Assembly: GCA_946186925.1 (NCBI GenBank)
Contig: CAMHPA010000026.1
Location: forward strand, 1 to 34,628
Reading direction: 5' to 3'
Length of the DNA stretch: 34,628 bases
DNA from: an uncultured Bacteroidota bacterium
Lineage (GTDB): Bacteria > Bacteroidota > Bacteroidia > Bacteroidales > SZUA-534
Every line of letters begins with the position of its first letter. Positions within the stretch are counted from its first letter, which is position 1. Positions 1-8,627 of this stretch are shown here, one piece after another. The notes under the pieces were generated by a model. That model was not told the origin of the DNA. It made no database searches and saw only the letters and a list, made by a program, of their open reading frames with translations. A program made the translations under genes and the position numbers.

Positions 1-558
1 TTTGTTGTACTTGGATTCAGATAAAAGGTTGGCATTTTTTTCAGATTCTGCCATACTGCTATCTGGGACAAAAGAATCTTTTAAGCGGTCAATTTGTTTT
101 TCCCATTGTTTTTCAGAATAAAACATTTCATAAGTATTATATCCACCACCGTGCCAGAAAGAAGGCATCATATTATTCATATAGTAAAACAAGAACCATT
201 CCCAACAACTTTCTTCTGTTATGCTTTTGAGTTTAACATATTTTAAGTAGTTGTCATCTCTTTTCCCATTGTCGTTTGCAACCCATATATGTGAGACGTC
301 GCCCAATCCTTCCATATTTGGTAAATCAATGTTTAATTTGTGTTTTGGCTGCAATTCAAGGTTGTTTAAAACCGAAAAAATATCGAAAATGCTATCTTTA
401 AACCAAACATAATCTCGATTATTTCTTTTCGGAACCAACAAATTCATCAATTCATCGGCTTTTTGAATTATTAGCAATTCCTGACTTTGCGCCATTATGG
501 TGTGAGTCGGGATTAATACACACATAAATAGCAATATACCAATAAGTTTACTTTTCAT
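1..558 (-). CDS. Secreted protein of unknown function, 3' end outside the window
   Basis: An open frame runs from an ATG at 558 to the window edge without a stop, giving 186 codons. The first about 24 residues form a typical signal peptide: Lys at 2 and 4, a hydrophobic run IGILLFMCVL, then a likely cleavage after the Ala of TIMAQ. The mature part is polar and rich in Asn, Lys, Trp and Tyr, with SCWEWFLFYYMNNMM near residue 125 and WHGGGYNTYEMFY after it. I recognise no family. Base composition is clearly more AT-rich than in the nfo gene next door, which may indicate a different origin. It diverges from nfo. The start is supported by the signal peptide; the function is unknown. Confidence 0.75.
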   Translation of the reverse strand, partial: MKSKLIGILLFMCVLIPTHTIMAQSQELLIIQKADELMNLLVPKRNNRDYVWFKDSIFDIFSVLNNLELQPKHKLNIDLPNMEGLGDVSHIWVANDNGKRDDNYLKYVKLKSITEESCWEWFLFYYMNNMMPSFWHGGGYNTYEMFYSEKQWEKQIDRLKDSFVPDSSMAESEKNANLLSESKYNK

Positions 559-634
559 ACTCGTATGGTTAGATTATTCAATAAAAATATGATTTTCTTG
601 TGAATGCCATATCGTTTATTGTCAATTTCCATAA

Positions 635-677
635 ATCAATCTGTGTGAATCAGTGTTATCTGCGTCGTCTGTGCGAA
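635..677. repeat. Dispersed GTG-word spacer repeat, copy 1
   Basis: The words CTGTGTGAATCAGTGTTATC and following TCTGCG resemble 27089-27118 (CTGTGTAAATCAGTGTAATC). The two copies share order and spacing, so they look like one dispersed non-coding repeat family. Function is not known. Confidence 0.5.
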
Positions 678-689
678 ACAAAATATCGC

Positions 690-720
690 TTTGCCGACAA
701 TCCAATAATTCATATCTTGC
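690..720 (+). promoter_or_regulatory. Possible promoter of nfo
   Basis: TTTG at 690-693 is followed after 19 bases by TATCTTGC at 713-720. Spacing matches the Bacteroidota -33/-7 pattern, but the -7 box deviates from TAnnTTTG in its last bases. It would place transcription start about 10 bases before the ATG at 737. Confidence 0.35.
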
Positions 721-736
721 CGCAAAATCGAAGATT

Positions 737-1588
737 ATGACAAAGTACATCGGGGCTCACGTGAGCACGCAGGGCGGTGTTGAGAATGCGCCGCTGAACG
801 CCAGCGCGATAGGCGCAACGGCTTTCGCACTCTTCACAAAAAATCAGCGGCAGTGGTTTTCAAAACCGCTCGAACCCGCATCAATAGACGCTTTCAAGGC
901 GAATTGCGCCAAATACGGATACACCGCAAAGCAGATTCTGCCGCACGACAGTTACCTGATAAATCTTGGCAATCCCGACCCCGACGGGCTGCAGAAGTCG
1001 CGCGAGTCGTTCATTGATGAGATGCAGCGGTGCGCACAGTTGGGTCTCGACCGATTGAATTTCCACCCAGGCAGCCATCTGAAACAAATATCTGAAGATG
1101 AGTGTCTTGCGCTTATTTCGGAATCGATAAACATTGCGCTCGAAAAAACGTCGGGCGTGACGGCCGTAATTGAGAACACGGCTGGCCAGGGGACAAATCT
1201 TGGCTTTACATTTGAGCAGATTGCACAGATTATCAGTAAGGTAGATGACAAATCGCGTGTTGGTGTCTGCATCGACACGTGTCACGCCTATGCCGCTGGC
1301 TACGACCTGAAGACTGAAGAAGGCTTTGCCCGCACGTGGCAGAAATTCAGCGATGTGATTGGTTTTCAATATCTTCGCGGAATGCACCTTAACGACACAA
1401 TGAAAGGTCACGCCAGCCGAGTCGACCGCCACCAGTCAATCGGCAGCGGCTTCCTGGGCGAGAACGCCTTCCGTATGCTTATGGCCGATGCGCGTTTCGA
1501 CGGCATTCCGCTCGTTCTGGAAACACCCGACGAGACTCTTTGGCCCGACGAAATCAACAGGCTCAAAAATTGGATTCCAGCCCAATGA
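737..1588 (+). CDS. nfo: Endonuclease IV (AP endonuclease, deoxyribonuclease IV)
   Basis: This 283-residue protein is a full-length endonuclease IV, the base-excision-repair enzyme that cleaves DNA 5' of abasic sites. All metal-binding positions known for the family are visible: His in [12 protein letters not shown], His in FHPGSH, Glu in VIENTAGQG, Asp and His in [13 protein letters not shown], His in MHLND, Asp-x-His in [12 protein letters not shown] and Glu in LVLETPDE. These ligate a trinuclear zinc site. I chose the ATG at 737 ([14 protein letters not shown]), which matches family N-termini; an in-frame TTG at 653 would add 28 unrelated residues and lies upstream of the possible promoter. 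The stop overlaps the start of the next gene (ATGA), so the two are probably translationally coupled. Confidence 0.96.
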   Translation: MTKYIGAHVSTQGGVENAPLNASAIGATAFALFTKNQRQWFSKPLEPASIDAFKANCAKYGYTAKQILPHDSYLINLGNPDPDGLQKSRESFIDEMQRCAQLGLDRLNFHPGSHLKQISEDECLALISESINIALEKTSGVTAVIENTAGQGTNLGFTFEQIAQIISKVDDKSRVGVCIDTCHAYAAGYDLKTEEGFARTWQKFSDVIGFQYLRGMHLNDTMKGHASRVDRHQSIGSGFLGENAFRMLMADARFDGIPLVLETPDETLWPDEINRLKNWIPAQ

Positions 1589-2103
1589 ATCAGCAACTTA
1601 TAGCGCAGTTGGAAGCCGAAGCGTCGCGCGCCAACACCGATTTTATTGCCAACTGGGCTGGCACCAACGCCGAACGCATTGCCGACTTGGTTGATATTGC
1701 CTTAAACGCTGATTGCCAGACGGCTGCGCGGGCTTTGTGGGCGCTCGAGAAAGTGGCCGCGGCGCACCATAATATTCTGCTGCCGCATATCCCTGCCCTT
1801 GTTGCCGCCCTTCCGCGATTCACATTCAGCGGAATGCGTCGCATCGCCTGTAAAATACTGATGCTCACCGATGTTCCGCAGAAATTTGATGGTCCGATTG
1901 TCGATTTCTGCTTTCGAATGCTCGAAACACCCGACGAGCCCATCGGCGTGAAAGCTAACTGTATGTCGCTGATTGCCAGTCGGCTTACCGATTACCCCGA
2001 ACTCAAATCTGAACTGAAAGCGATAGTCGCCGACATATTGACAAACATACAATCAAGTGGTTTCAAGGTTAGGGCAAAGCACTTAAAATTGCTGAATGAC
2101 TAA
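1585..2103 (+). CDS. HEAT-repeat-like helical protein of unknown function
   Basis: The 172-residue product starts at an ATG overlapping the nfo stop by four bases, so it is probably expressed with nfo. It has no signal peptide. The sequence is a series of amphipathic helices in HEAT-like pairs, for example [20 protein letters not shown] (about residues 33-52), [15 protein letters not shown] (64-78) and [13 protein letters not shown] (82-94), with a later helix around [16 protein letters not shown]. Such proteins usually act as scaffolds. I do not recognise a named family. Coupling to nfo suggests, but does not show, a link with DNA repair. A longer frame beginning at 1540 inside nfo is unlikely to be the real start. 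Confidence 0.8.
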   Translation: MNQQLIAQLEAEASRANTDFIANWAGTNAERIADLVDIALNADCQTAARALWALEKVAAAHHNILLPHIPALVAALPRFTFSGMRRIACKILMLTDVPQKFDGPIVDFCFRMLETPDEPIGVKANCMSLIASRLTDYPELKSELKAIVADILTNIQSSGFKVRAKHLKLLND

Positions 2104-2106
2104 CTA

Positions 2107-2140
2107 TTGAAATAATGCCAAAATCATTATATTTGGCATT
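2107..2140 (+). promoter_or_regulatory. Promoter with overlapping 9-bp inverted repeat
   Basis: TTG at 2107-2109, 18 bases, then a perfect -7 box TATATTTG at 2128-2135. A perfect inverted repeat, AATGCCAAA at 2114-2122 and TTTGGCATT at 2132-2140 with a 9-base centre, fills the space between the boxes and covers most of the -7 box. It could be an operator for the downstream lipoprotein gene, or a weak hairpin ending the nfo transcript; no T-run follows, which favours an operator. Confidence 0.55.
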
Positions 2141-2179
2141 ACATTCTTAAAATCAAAGTAATACAAAACACAAACCACA

Positions 2180-4183
2180 ATGAACAAAACCATTATCACT
2201 GCCGCATTGGCGTTTTCTGCCACCATCAGCATTTTCTCACTTGCAAGTTGCAGCCGCAACGACGTTATTGAATCGCCCGAATCGATGGGTTGTCTGAATC
2301 TTGAACCAGGTAACCTGAAAGCCACGCGTGTTGTAACAACCGACACAGCCACAACCATCTGGTTCAGAATGGATTTCCCAGCTGGCGCAGGATTTCTCTA
2401 TTCATCTAAAAGTTACTTGAAAGACGAAGTTGGCAAGCGTTACTCGCTGCGTTCGGTAGAAGGAATCAAACTCGACGAAGTAATACAAAAATCTGATTCT
2501 AATGCACTAGAGTTCAAAATGAACTTTGAACCGCTTTCGCGAGAAGTGCAATTGTTCGATTTCATTGAAGGCGATAATAGACGTGCTTTCAAACTGTTAG
2601 GCATTCACGACAAAAAACTTGAGCAGAACACGCCGACATTCGAGCAACTTGCAGCAGCCAACCCATACACCGTGCCCGACAACTGGTTCACAACCGACAC
2701 CATAACCATCCGCGGGCGAATAGAAGGCTACAATGCCGAAGATTTCGGACTCACATCGTTGCAATGTTATTTCTATGATGTTCTAGAGAAAAACAAAAGC
2801 GTGGTAACTGGATTTGAAATTGCAGCCGACGGCTCGTTTGAGAACCGGTTCCGAGTTAACCATCCTGTCAGGCAGTCGCTTTGGGCACCCAACAATAAAA
2901 ATGCCGATTTTGACCAAATTGATTTCTATGCCTGCCCGGGCGAGACAATCGACATCACCGTACGCAAAAACCAGTACGGCAAATACGAGTGCTTTTACAA
3001 CAACGGTAGCAGCAAACAAGTCGAACGCTGGCTGAAAGCGGATTTGATACCAGCCTACTGGGGCACTCAATTATATATGTTCAACGGCAATTTTGAAGAA
3101 GAGATAAAACTGGCTGAAAAATGCTGGAACGATTTGGTGTTCCGCCTGGCAATTATTGGCCGCCGCAACCACTTCACACCAATGGAAATGCAATTGGCTT
3201 TGGCCGAAATTCAAGCAGAAATTGTCAGTGATTTTATGAGTTACGCATTAACACGCGATAATGCACTGATGAAACCGTCAGACGGTATGGTCGTTATCAG
3301 CAACTATGAAGATTTTGTCAACAACATCACCGACACTGCAGAATATAATTCATTACGCAATTTCAAGAATTTCAAGTTGTTGCAAAGTGTCGATTTTGAT
3401 AATCCGCTGATGATGGTATCGGATCGTTATTCAAGTGCGCAGAACTACATTGAGTTTTCAAAACCGATTGATAATGTGCGATTTAGGTTTTGGTCAAATT
3501 GGGCAGAAGGGACAACTCACAAAGATGAATTGGACACTATTTATGCCGCGTATCGCAAACTGATGGGCTGCGACCATAACAACTTGATGGCGCAGATTTG
3601 TGTTTTAAGGTATTTGTATAACCCAAGAGGAAAGAATCGCGAGACAATGGAAATGAATCTTCCATATTTCACCAATCAAACTGTCCGCGATAAGGCAGAA
3701 CTCTACATTGCCAGCCAGTTTGCCAAAACCGAACCCGCATCGGCGCTGCCAGCATCTAACTCTGCGGCAAATTTCATCCGCTCATTCAACACTCGCTATC
3801 CGGGTCGGTTCCTGCTTTTCGATTTTTGGGGAATGGGGTGCGGACCATGCCGTGGTGCAATTCAAGCCAGCAAGCAGCAACGTGCCGAAATCGCCAAACG
3901 TACCGATGTAAAACTCATTTTTGTTGCCGAAGAATCGGTGCCCGGCGGCAGCGAAGACTATAAAAACTATGTGAAAGAGTGGCTCGATGGTGAAGAAGCC
4001 GTCTGCGTGTCACACAATGAATTTGTGCGCTTGCAGGAATTGTTTCAATTCAGCGGCATTCCACACTACGAGACCATCACCCCCGATGGCCTTCGCGTGC
4101 GTGAAGACCTGCAACTTAAAGGCCGTCCGCTGAACATCAACGATGAAAGGATGAATCAATTACGTGAGAGTCTGAAGAATTAA
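2180..4183 (+). CDS. Large lipoprotein with C-terminal thioredoxin/TlpA-like domain
   Basis: The 667-residue protein begins with a lipoprotein signal (hydrophobic ALAFSATISIFS, lipobox LASC with Cys24), so it is probably anchored in an envelope membrane. Residues about 25-520 match nothing I recognise; they contain beta-rich segments such as WFTTDTITIRGRIEGYNAED near 165, then a helical region. From about residue 535 a thioredoxin fold begins: FLLFDFWGMGCGPCRG with redox motif Cys554-Gly-Pro-Cys557, a later KLIFVAEE strand and the cis-proline region GIPHYETITPDG. The layout resembles Bacteroidota thiol-disulfide oxidoreductases related to TlpA/ResA, which reduce or isomerise envelope proteins. 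The substrate is unknown. It is a single-gene unit, convergent with the polymerase gene. Confidence 0.88.
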   Translation: MNKTIITAALAFSATISIFSLASCSRNDVIESPESMGCLNLEPGNLKATRVVTTDTATTIWFRMDFPAGAGFLYSSKSYLKDEVGKRYSLRSVEGIKLDEVIQKSDSNALEFKMNFEPLSREVQLFDFIEGDNRRAFKLLGIHDKKLEQNTPTFEQLAAANPYTVPDNWFTTDTITIRGRIEGYNAEDFGLTSLQCYFYDVLEKNKSVVTGFEIAADGSFENRFRVNHPVRQSLWAPNNKNADFDQIDFYACPGETIDITVRKNQYGKYECFYNNGSSKQVERWLKADLIPAYWGTQLYMFNGNFEEEIKLAEKCWNDLVFRLAIIGRRNHFTPMEMQLALAEIQAEIVSDFMSYALTRDNALMKPSDGMVVISNYEDFVNNITDTAEYNSLRNFKNFKLLQSVDFDNPLMMVSDRYSSAQNYIEFSKPIDNVRFRFWSNWAEGTTHKDELDTIYAAYRKLMGCDHNNLMAQICVLRYLYNPRGKNRETMEMNLPYFTNQTVRDKAELYIASQFAKTEPASALPASNSAANFIRSFNTRYPGRFLLFDFWGMGCGPCRGAIQASKQQRAEIAKRTDVKLIFVAEESVPGGSEDYKNYVKEWLDGEEAVCVSHNEFVRLQELFQFSGIPHYETITPDGLRVREDLQLKGRPLNINDERMNQLRESLKN

Positions 4184-4212
4184 CCAACGCCAACTCTGCA
4201 ATCACAGAATTC

Positions 4213-4258
4213 AAAAAGAAACCACATGAAGTTTTGCTTCCGTGGTTTCTGTGTTTTT
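4213..4258. terminator. Bidirectional terminator between convergent genes
   Basis: Perfect stem AGAAACCAC (4217-4225) / GTGGTTTCT (4242-4250), with GAAG/CTTC able to extend it inside the loop. T-rich sequence follows on the plus strand and an A-run precedes it, so it can serve both converging transcripts. Confidence 0.8.
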
Positions 4259-4280
4259 ATAGATTTAAAGAATTGCCAAC

Positions 4281-5744
4281 TTATTTAGCATCAGCCGTTT
4301 CGGTTTTGCTTTTATCTTCCGAGTAATAAACATCTATCGCCACAAGCAGCGCAGTGAAGCCCCAGAACGGAACCGAAGCCTTGTCGGTATCGAGAAAATC
4401 GTTGAGCACGCCGTGGAAATAGTATGTGAACAGTCCGATGATGGCGGCCAAGCCAATAGTATAGAGCATCGGGTGGTTGGCGCGGGTGCGGCGGATGGCA
4501 CGGAAACCAGTGATAATAGTCGCAACCATCACAGCCAAAAGCGTGAGCGGTCCAAGGAATCCCTCTTCGGCCAACGGACCAAGATATTCGCTGTGTGCAT
4601 TGCCCAAATCGCCCTCGTTGGTGCTGATGATGGTACGCTCATACGACATCTGATAAGGTGCATAGTAAAACATATAAGTTCCTGGTCCCCAGCCAAAAAC
4701 AGGTTTTTCTGAGAACATTCGCAACGCACAGTTCCAGCGGTTGATGCGTTCAAGATTCGACGCATCGGTCGAAACATTGCTGATAGACTGCACGTGCTCG
4801 GCCAAATCAGTTGACGAGTCCTGATTGTTAGAGCGCATATCGCGCATCAGCGCATCGCCGAACGCGAGAAACCCGATTGCAAGAACGGCTATCCCTGCAA
4901 CTATCAGTCTGAACTTTATGTGTAGCTTTGCGCAGCACCAGATGCCAAACGCCCCAACCAGACTAACCCAGGCTGCACGCGAATAAGAAAACACAATGCC
5001 AGCCAAAAGCAGCACAAGTAATGACAAATAGAAAAACCGTTTCCGAGAGGTAAACATCTTACAGAAAACCAATGCAATAACTGGCGGAATGTAGAATGCC
5101 AGCATTGCTCCGTACGATGTGTGGTCTTTGTAGAATGGGTTAGCCGACCAGTGGGCAATCTTTTCGTCGAAAATGCCGTATTTGGCGTGGCGCACAAGTG
5201 CGTAAACCACTACTACACAGAGTGCTATGGAGTAATAGACGATGTATTTTCTTGCATTGTCAGCATCTTTACGAAACACTTGCGTCATCACAAAATAGAG
5301 CGGGATAATGAACCAAAGTCTTGACAATAAGAACTTAAACGAGACTATTGGCTCAATGCTTGTTAAGCAAGTTATCAGCATCCACGCCAAATAAACGTAG
5401 ATGGTGATGCTAACGGGATGCGTGAGTATGCGTCTATCGAACTGTTTCTCATACAATAATTTAAATATAAAAAGCAGCATAATGCCAGCCAGCAGGGGCT
5501 CTGTCGGCAGAAACATATCAATGGGGAGGTTTGGCATCAGCTCGCTCAGCGGAATGGAAAGCGGAGCCATAAAGGCAATTACGAGCATCAGCTTGTCGAG
5601 TGCCAGAAAAGCCATTCCGACAAGGATGACAGCCACAGGCAATAAACTCAGCAGTGTGAACTCATTGTAGATGCAAATCAGGTTCAGCACCGTGAATGCG
5701 GCCACGCAGGCGTATAACCACCAACTTTTTTTTGACTGCTGCAA
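4281..5744 (-). CDS. O-antigen ligase/polymerase-like membrane protein (Wzy_C domain)
   Basis: The 487-residue protein is almost entirely transmembrane (about 11-12 hydrophobic segments) with one large periplasmic loop. That loop carries the signature of the O-antigen ligase/polymerase superfamily: PVFGWGPGTYMFYYAPY followed by NAHSEYLGPLAEEG, with His384 at the position of the conserved loop histidine. Members polymerise or transfer undecaprenyl-linked glycans at the outer face of the inner membrane. The start is a TTG at 5744, two bases after the upstream gene's stop; an upstream stop in frame and no ATG before residue about 43 make TTG the best choice. It is co-transcribed with the Wzz-like gene, which supports a polymerase role. 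The polysaccharide is not identifiable, since no glycosyltransferases lie nearby. Confidence 0.85.
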   Translation of the reverse strand: MQQSKKSWWLYACVAAFTVLNLICIYNEFTLLSLLPVAVILVGMAFLALDKLMLVIAFMAPLSIPLSELMPNLPIDMFLPTEPLLAGIMLLFIFKLLYEKQFDRRILTHPVSITIYVYLAWMLITCLTSIEPIVSFKFLLSRLWFIIPLYFVMTQVFRKDADNARKYIVYYSIALCVVVVYALVRHAKYGIFDEKIAHWSANPFYKDHTSYGAMLAFYIPPVIALVFCKMFTSRKRFFYLSLLVLLLAGIVFSYSRAAWVSLVGAFGIWCCAKLHIKFRLIVAGIAVLAIGFLAFGDALMRDMRSNNQDSSTDLAEHVQSISNVSTDASNLERINRWNCALRMFSEKPVFGWGPGTYMFYYAPYQMSYERTIISTNEGDLGNAHSEYLGPLAEEGFLGPLTLLAVMVATIITGFRAIRRTRANHPMLYTIGLAAIIGLFTYYFHGVLNDFLDTDKASVPFWGFTALLVAIDVYYSEDKSKTETADAK

Positions 5745-5746
5745 GT

Positions 5747-6769
5747 CTATTTCTCTTTAAGGAACTCGACTCGCTGGGCAACTGAGTCATAAACAATCAT
5801 TCCGAGCATCAGCAATATTACGGCTGCCGCGGTGGTGGTCACAACTAAAAGCCAACGCACTGGGTACGATTTTTTCTCGGCCACGGTTGCCTTGTTCACA
5901 ACATATTTTTGCGGCAGATTCTGACGGGCATCAATCTGTGCCTCAGCAAGTTTGGTTCTCAAATCTGAAATTCGCTCCTTATCGAACAGAAGCTGATTGT
6001 AAATGTCGATGTAGGGGCCGCCTATCTCGCCAAGTTTGTCGAGGCGCTTCTGAATGTTGTCGGCAGCTTTGGTGTTGCCGTTGCTCAGTGCCACGCCTAA
6101 TGCCGACGACAGGGCCTCCGCCTGTTTTTCGTAATCGACAACGCCTTTCTTACGAAGAACGTTCAGTGTATCTTCCTTTGCCTGAATGTCTTGCAAAAGT
6201 TGGTCATACTCATTTTTTACGAGTTGAAGGGCCAAAATGGCTTTCTCGTGTATCATTCCGTTTTTCACTGTATCAACCAGTTCCGATATGTCGTTGGCAA
6301 TGTTGGCAGCCACTTGCGGGTCGGTATCCCAAACGGTTATACTCACCGACAAGAATTTGGTCGGCTTGATGACAATGTTCTTGTTGTACTTGTTATAAAG
6401 CTGAGTATAAGGATATTTCGAATCTTGTTTGATTTTGTAATGATTCATCAAATCGTATTTTTCGATGATTCGGTTGCGGATTTGGTCCGACTGCAAAACC
6501 TGCATCAGCTGGTCGAGCTCCTCATCCTCGCCAAGGCGCAAGATGCTTTTTCCCATTGATGTGATTGAAAGCAAGTCTTGCGAAACAGAACCAGCTGCCG
6601 AAGGGAAAAGAATCACCTCCGATTTATATTTTTCTGTTATACAAAGTGATACGATTATTGAAAAAATGCCTGCAACGAAGCCTGTGATGATAATTGGCCA
6701 ACGGCGTTTCCAAAAATACAGCACTAAATCAACTGCATCGAACTTAAACTGGTTTTGATTTTCTGACAT
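5747..6769 (-). CDS. Wzz-type polysaccharide chain-length determinant
   Basis: The 340-residue protein has the polysaccharide co-polymerase layout: cytoplasmic start, transmembrane segment near residues 30-50 (WPIIITGFVAGIFSIIVSLC), a long periplasmic region with coiled-coil helices (about 170-280), and a second transmembrane segment near 305-330 (WLLVVTTTAAAVILLMLGMIV). The Wzz-typical ITEKYKSEVILFPS follows the first segment. There is no C-terminal tyrosine-kinase domain. Such proteins set the length of glycan chains made by Wzy. The ATG at 6769 (MSENQNQF) is preferred; a possible upstream start would add nine residues. It precedes the Wzy-like gene with two bases between, so they form an operon. 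Confidence 0.88.
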   Translation of the reverse strand: MSENQNQFKFDAVDLVLYFWKRRWPIIITGFVAGIFSIIVSLCITEKYKSEVILFPSAAGSVSQDLLSITSMGKSILRLGEDEELDQLMQVLQSDQIRNRIIEKYDLMNHYKIKQDSKYPYTQLYNKYNKNIVIKPTKFLSVSITVWDTDPQVAANIANDISELVDTVKNGMIHEKAILALQLVKNEYDQLLQDIQAKEDTLNVLRKKGVVDYEKQAEALSSALGVALSNGNTKAADNIQKRLDKLGEIGGPYIDIYNQLLFDKERISDLRTKLAEAQIDARQNLPQKYVVNKATVAEKKSYPVRWLLVVTTTAAAVILLMLGMIVYDSVAQRVEFLKEK

Positions 6770-6993
6770 AATTATTCCGTTTATATTGAGCCGCAAGTAT
6801 AATAATTATTGGTGAATTGCGGAATCCTACATTTTCTCCTCCTTGCCCAGAAACAGAGCTTTTCCGACCTTACTATCGTGATGGTATGAATAATGGACTA
6901 TTGACGTTGAACTTATCGGCATAAGTCGCGCAAAACTTTTTGGGGCTAACGCGAAAACAAACTATACCAATTACATTACGAATCTAAAGTATT

Positions 6994-7025
6994 CTTGCAA
7001 CTTTCATCCATTAAAAATACTTTTG
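6994..7025 (+). promoter_or_regulatory. Promoter of the SAM hydrolase-mazG operon
   Basis: CTTG (6994-6997), 20 bases, then a perfect -7 box TACTTTTG (7018-7025). Transcription would start about 8-10 bases before the ATG at 7041, which rules against the in-frame TTG at 7023 as a translation start. Most of the rest of the gap 6770-7017 shows no structure I can name. Confidence 0.7.
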
Positions 7026-7040
7026 CCAAAAGCAAAAGCG

Positions 7041-7817
7041 ATGCCGATTATAACTCTCACAACCGACTGGCACAACGACGACTTCTACGTCGGGGCAATG
7101 AAAGGCAGGATTCTGTCGCAGTGCCCTGGGGCCACCATTGTCGACATCACGCACAAGATTGAGAGTTACAAATCGGCGCACGCGGCGTTCATTCTGCGCG
7201 GCACGTTCCCGCATTTTCCGCCAGGCACCATCCATCTGATTTGCACCAACAGCGAAGTGAACGAGAAGCATAACCCTGTGTGTATCAGTTACAAAGGACA
7301 ATATTTCATTGGCTGCGACACTAGCGCGATGAAGGTGATGTTTGCCAGACAGCCCGAAAAAGTGGTGGTGCTGTCGCCCGAAAAGTTCGCCAACTCAACC
7401 TTTCCCGAACTGACCATTCTGGCGCCCGCGGCCTGTATGCTTGCCAACGGCGCCACGCTCGACGACATCGGCATCGACGCCACCGACGAATTCTCGATTC
7501 TGGAACTCGGTCCGTCGTGCACCGACGACAGCATCTCGGGCAGCGTCATCTACATCGATTCTTACAAAAACGCCATCACCAACATCACGCGGAAGACGTT
7601 CGAGAGCGTGCGTGGCGGCCGCCGTTTCGAGATTGTGGTAAAGAACGACACCTACAAAATCACCGAAATCAGCCGCACCTACGGCGACGTTCGCACTGGC
7701 GACCTGCTGGCGCTGTTCAACTCGCTCGGGCTGCTCGAAATAGCCATCCGCGACGCCTATCTGGCCGACCTGGCAAAAATTGAATGTAACACATCAGTAT
7801 TGATAAAATTTTTATAA
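7041..7817 (+). CDS. S-adenosyl-L-methionine hydrolase (SAM hydroxide adenosyltransferase, DUF62 family)
   Basis: The 258-residue protein belongs to the family of fluorinase/chlorinase-related enzymes whose common bacterial and archaeal members hydrolyse SAM to adenosine and methionine. Visible marks are the N-terminal ITLTTDWHNDDFYVGAMKG with acidic residues expected at the SAM ribose, HLICTNSEVN in the middle, and a C-terminal beta-barrel part with GSVIYIDSYKNAITNI, where Asn and neighbouring residues contact the adenine in relatives. No halogenase-specific feature can be confirmed by eye, so hydrolysis is the safer call. The physiological reason for degrading SAM is poorly known. It abuts mazG (TAA then ATG without a gap), pointing to a nucleotide-housekeeping operon. 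Confidence 0.88.
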   Translation: MPIITLTTDWHNDDFYVGAMKGRILSQCPGATIVDITHKIESYKSAHAAFILRGTFPHFPPGTIHLICTNSEVNEKHNPVCISYKGQYFIGCDTSAMKVMFARQPEKVVVLSPEKFANSTFPELTILAPAACMLANGATLDDIGIDATDEFSILELGPSCTDDSISGSVIYIDSYKNAITNITRKTFESVRGGRRFEIVVKNDTYKITEISRTYGDVRTGDLLALFNSLGLLEIAIRDAYLADLAKIECNTSVLIKFL

Positions 7818-8603
7818 ATGTCACGAAAAGAACAACTTGAAGCCTTCGGACAACTGCTCGACATTATGGACGAGTTGCGCGAAAAATGCCCGTGGGACCG
7901 CAAACAAACCTTCGAATCGCTGCGGGTGCAGACCATCGAAGAGTCGTACGAACTGACCGAAGCCATTCTGGCAAACGATATGGACGAAGTGAAAAAAGAG
8001 TTGGGCGACCTGCTGCTGCACATCGTTTTTTATGCGAAAATGGGCTCGGAACAGGGCAAGTTTGATATTGCCGATGTGATTAACTCGCTGTGTCAGAAGT
8101 TGATATACCGTCATCCGCACGTGTTTGGCGACGAGAAAGCCAACTCGGCCGAAGCCGTTCTGCAAAACTGGGAACAGCTGAAACTCAAAGAGAAAGGCCG
8201 CAAGCCGAGCGTGCTGTCGGGTGTGCCAAAATCGCTGCCCGCGCTGGTTAAGGCCTATCGCATTCAGGACAAAACCCACAGCGTTGGCTTCGACTGGCCA
8301 GAGCGTGAGCAGGTCTGGGCAAAGGTTGAAGAAGAACTGCAAGAGTTCAAAACCGAGTTGCAGGCCGACCCGTCGTCGAAAGCCACCGAATCAGAGTTCG
8401 GCGACCTGCTTTTCAGCCTTGTCAACGCCGCACGGCTCTACAAAATCAACCCTGAAAACGCGCTCGACAGCACCAATCTGAAGTTCATCAGCCGTTTCAA
8501 CTATCTTGAAGAACAAATTAAGAAAAACGGTAAAACACTGAAAGACACCACGCTTGAAGAGATGGACCAGCTTTGGAACGAAGCAAAAAAGGTCGTTGGG
8601 TAG
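7818..8603 (+). CDS. mazG: Nucleoside triphosphate pyrophosphohydrolase MazG
   Basis: The 261-residue protein is a full-length two-domain MazG, which converts (d)NTPs, including damaged ones, to monophosphates and pyrophosphate. Each half shows the acidic metal-binding helices: LREKCPWDRKQTFESL then EESYELTEAI and KKELGDLLLHIVFYAKMG in the first, and FDWPEREQVWAKVEEELQEF with ESEFGDLLFSLVNAARLY in the second. The linker has the typical KAYRIQDKTHSVGFDWP. The ATG directly follows the previous gene's stop, so expression is coupled. No mazEF toxin-antitoxin genes are near. Confidence 0.95.
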   Translation: MSRKEQLEAFGQLLDIMDELREKCPWDRKQTFESLRVQTIEESYELTEAILANDMDEVKKELGDLLLHIVFYAKMGSEQGKFDIADVINSLCQKLIYRHPHVFGDEKANSAEAVLQNWEQLKLKEKGRKPSVLSGVPKSLPALVKAYRIQDKTHSVGFDWPEREQVWAKVEEELQEFKTELQADPSSKATESEFGDLLFSLVNAARLYKINPENALDSTNLKFISRFNYLEEQIKKNGKTLKDTTLEEMDQLWNEAKKVVG

Positions 8604-8627
8604 GTATTCTTACTTAAGTATTGGCTT

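Noticed and set aside
653..736. Extended N-terminus of endonuclease IV from a TTG
   Set aside because: The added residues do not resemble the family and overlap a dispersed spacer repeat and the likely promoter.
881..1432. Long antisense frames (here within nfo; others opposite leuA, purC, tgt, recJ and tolC)
   Set aside because: They are mirror frames of well-supported genes with G+C-rich third positions, lack recognisable domains and have no promoter.
7023..7040. TTG start for the SAM hydrolase
   Set aside because: It lies inside the -7 box TACTTTTG, upstream of the predicted transcription start.
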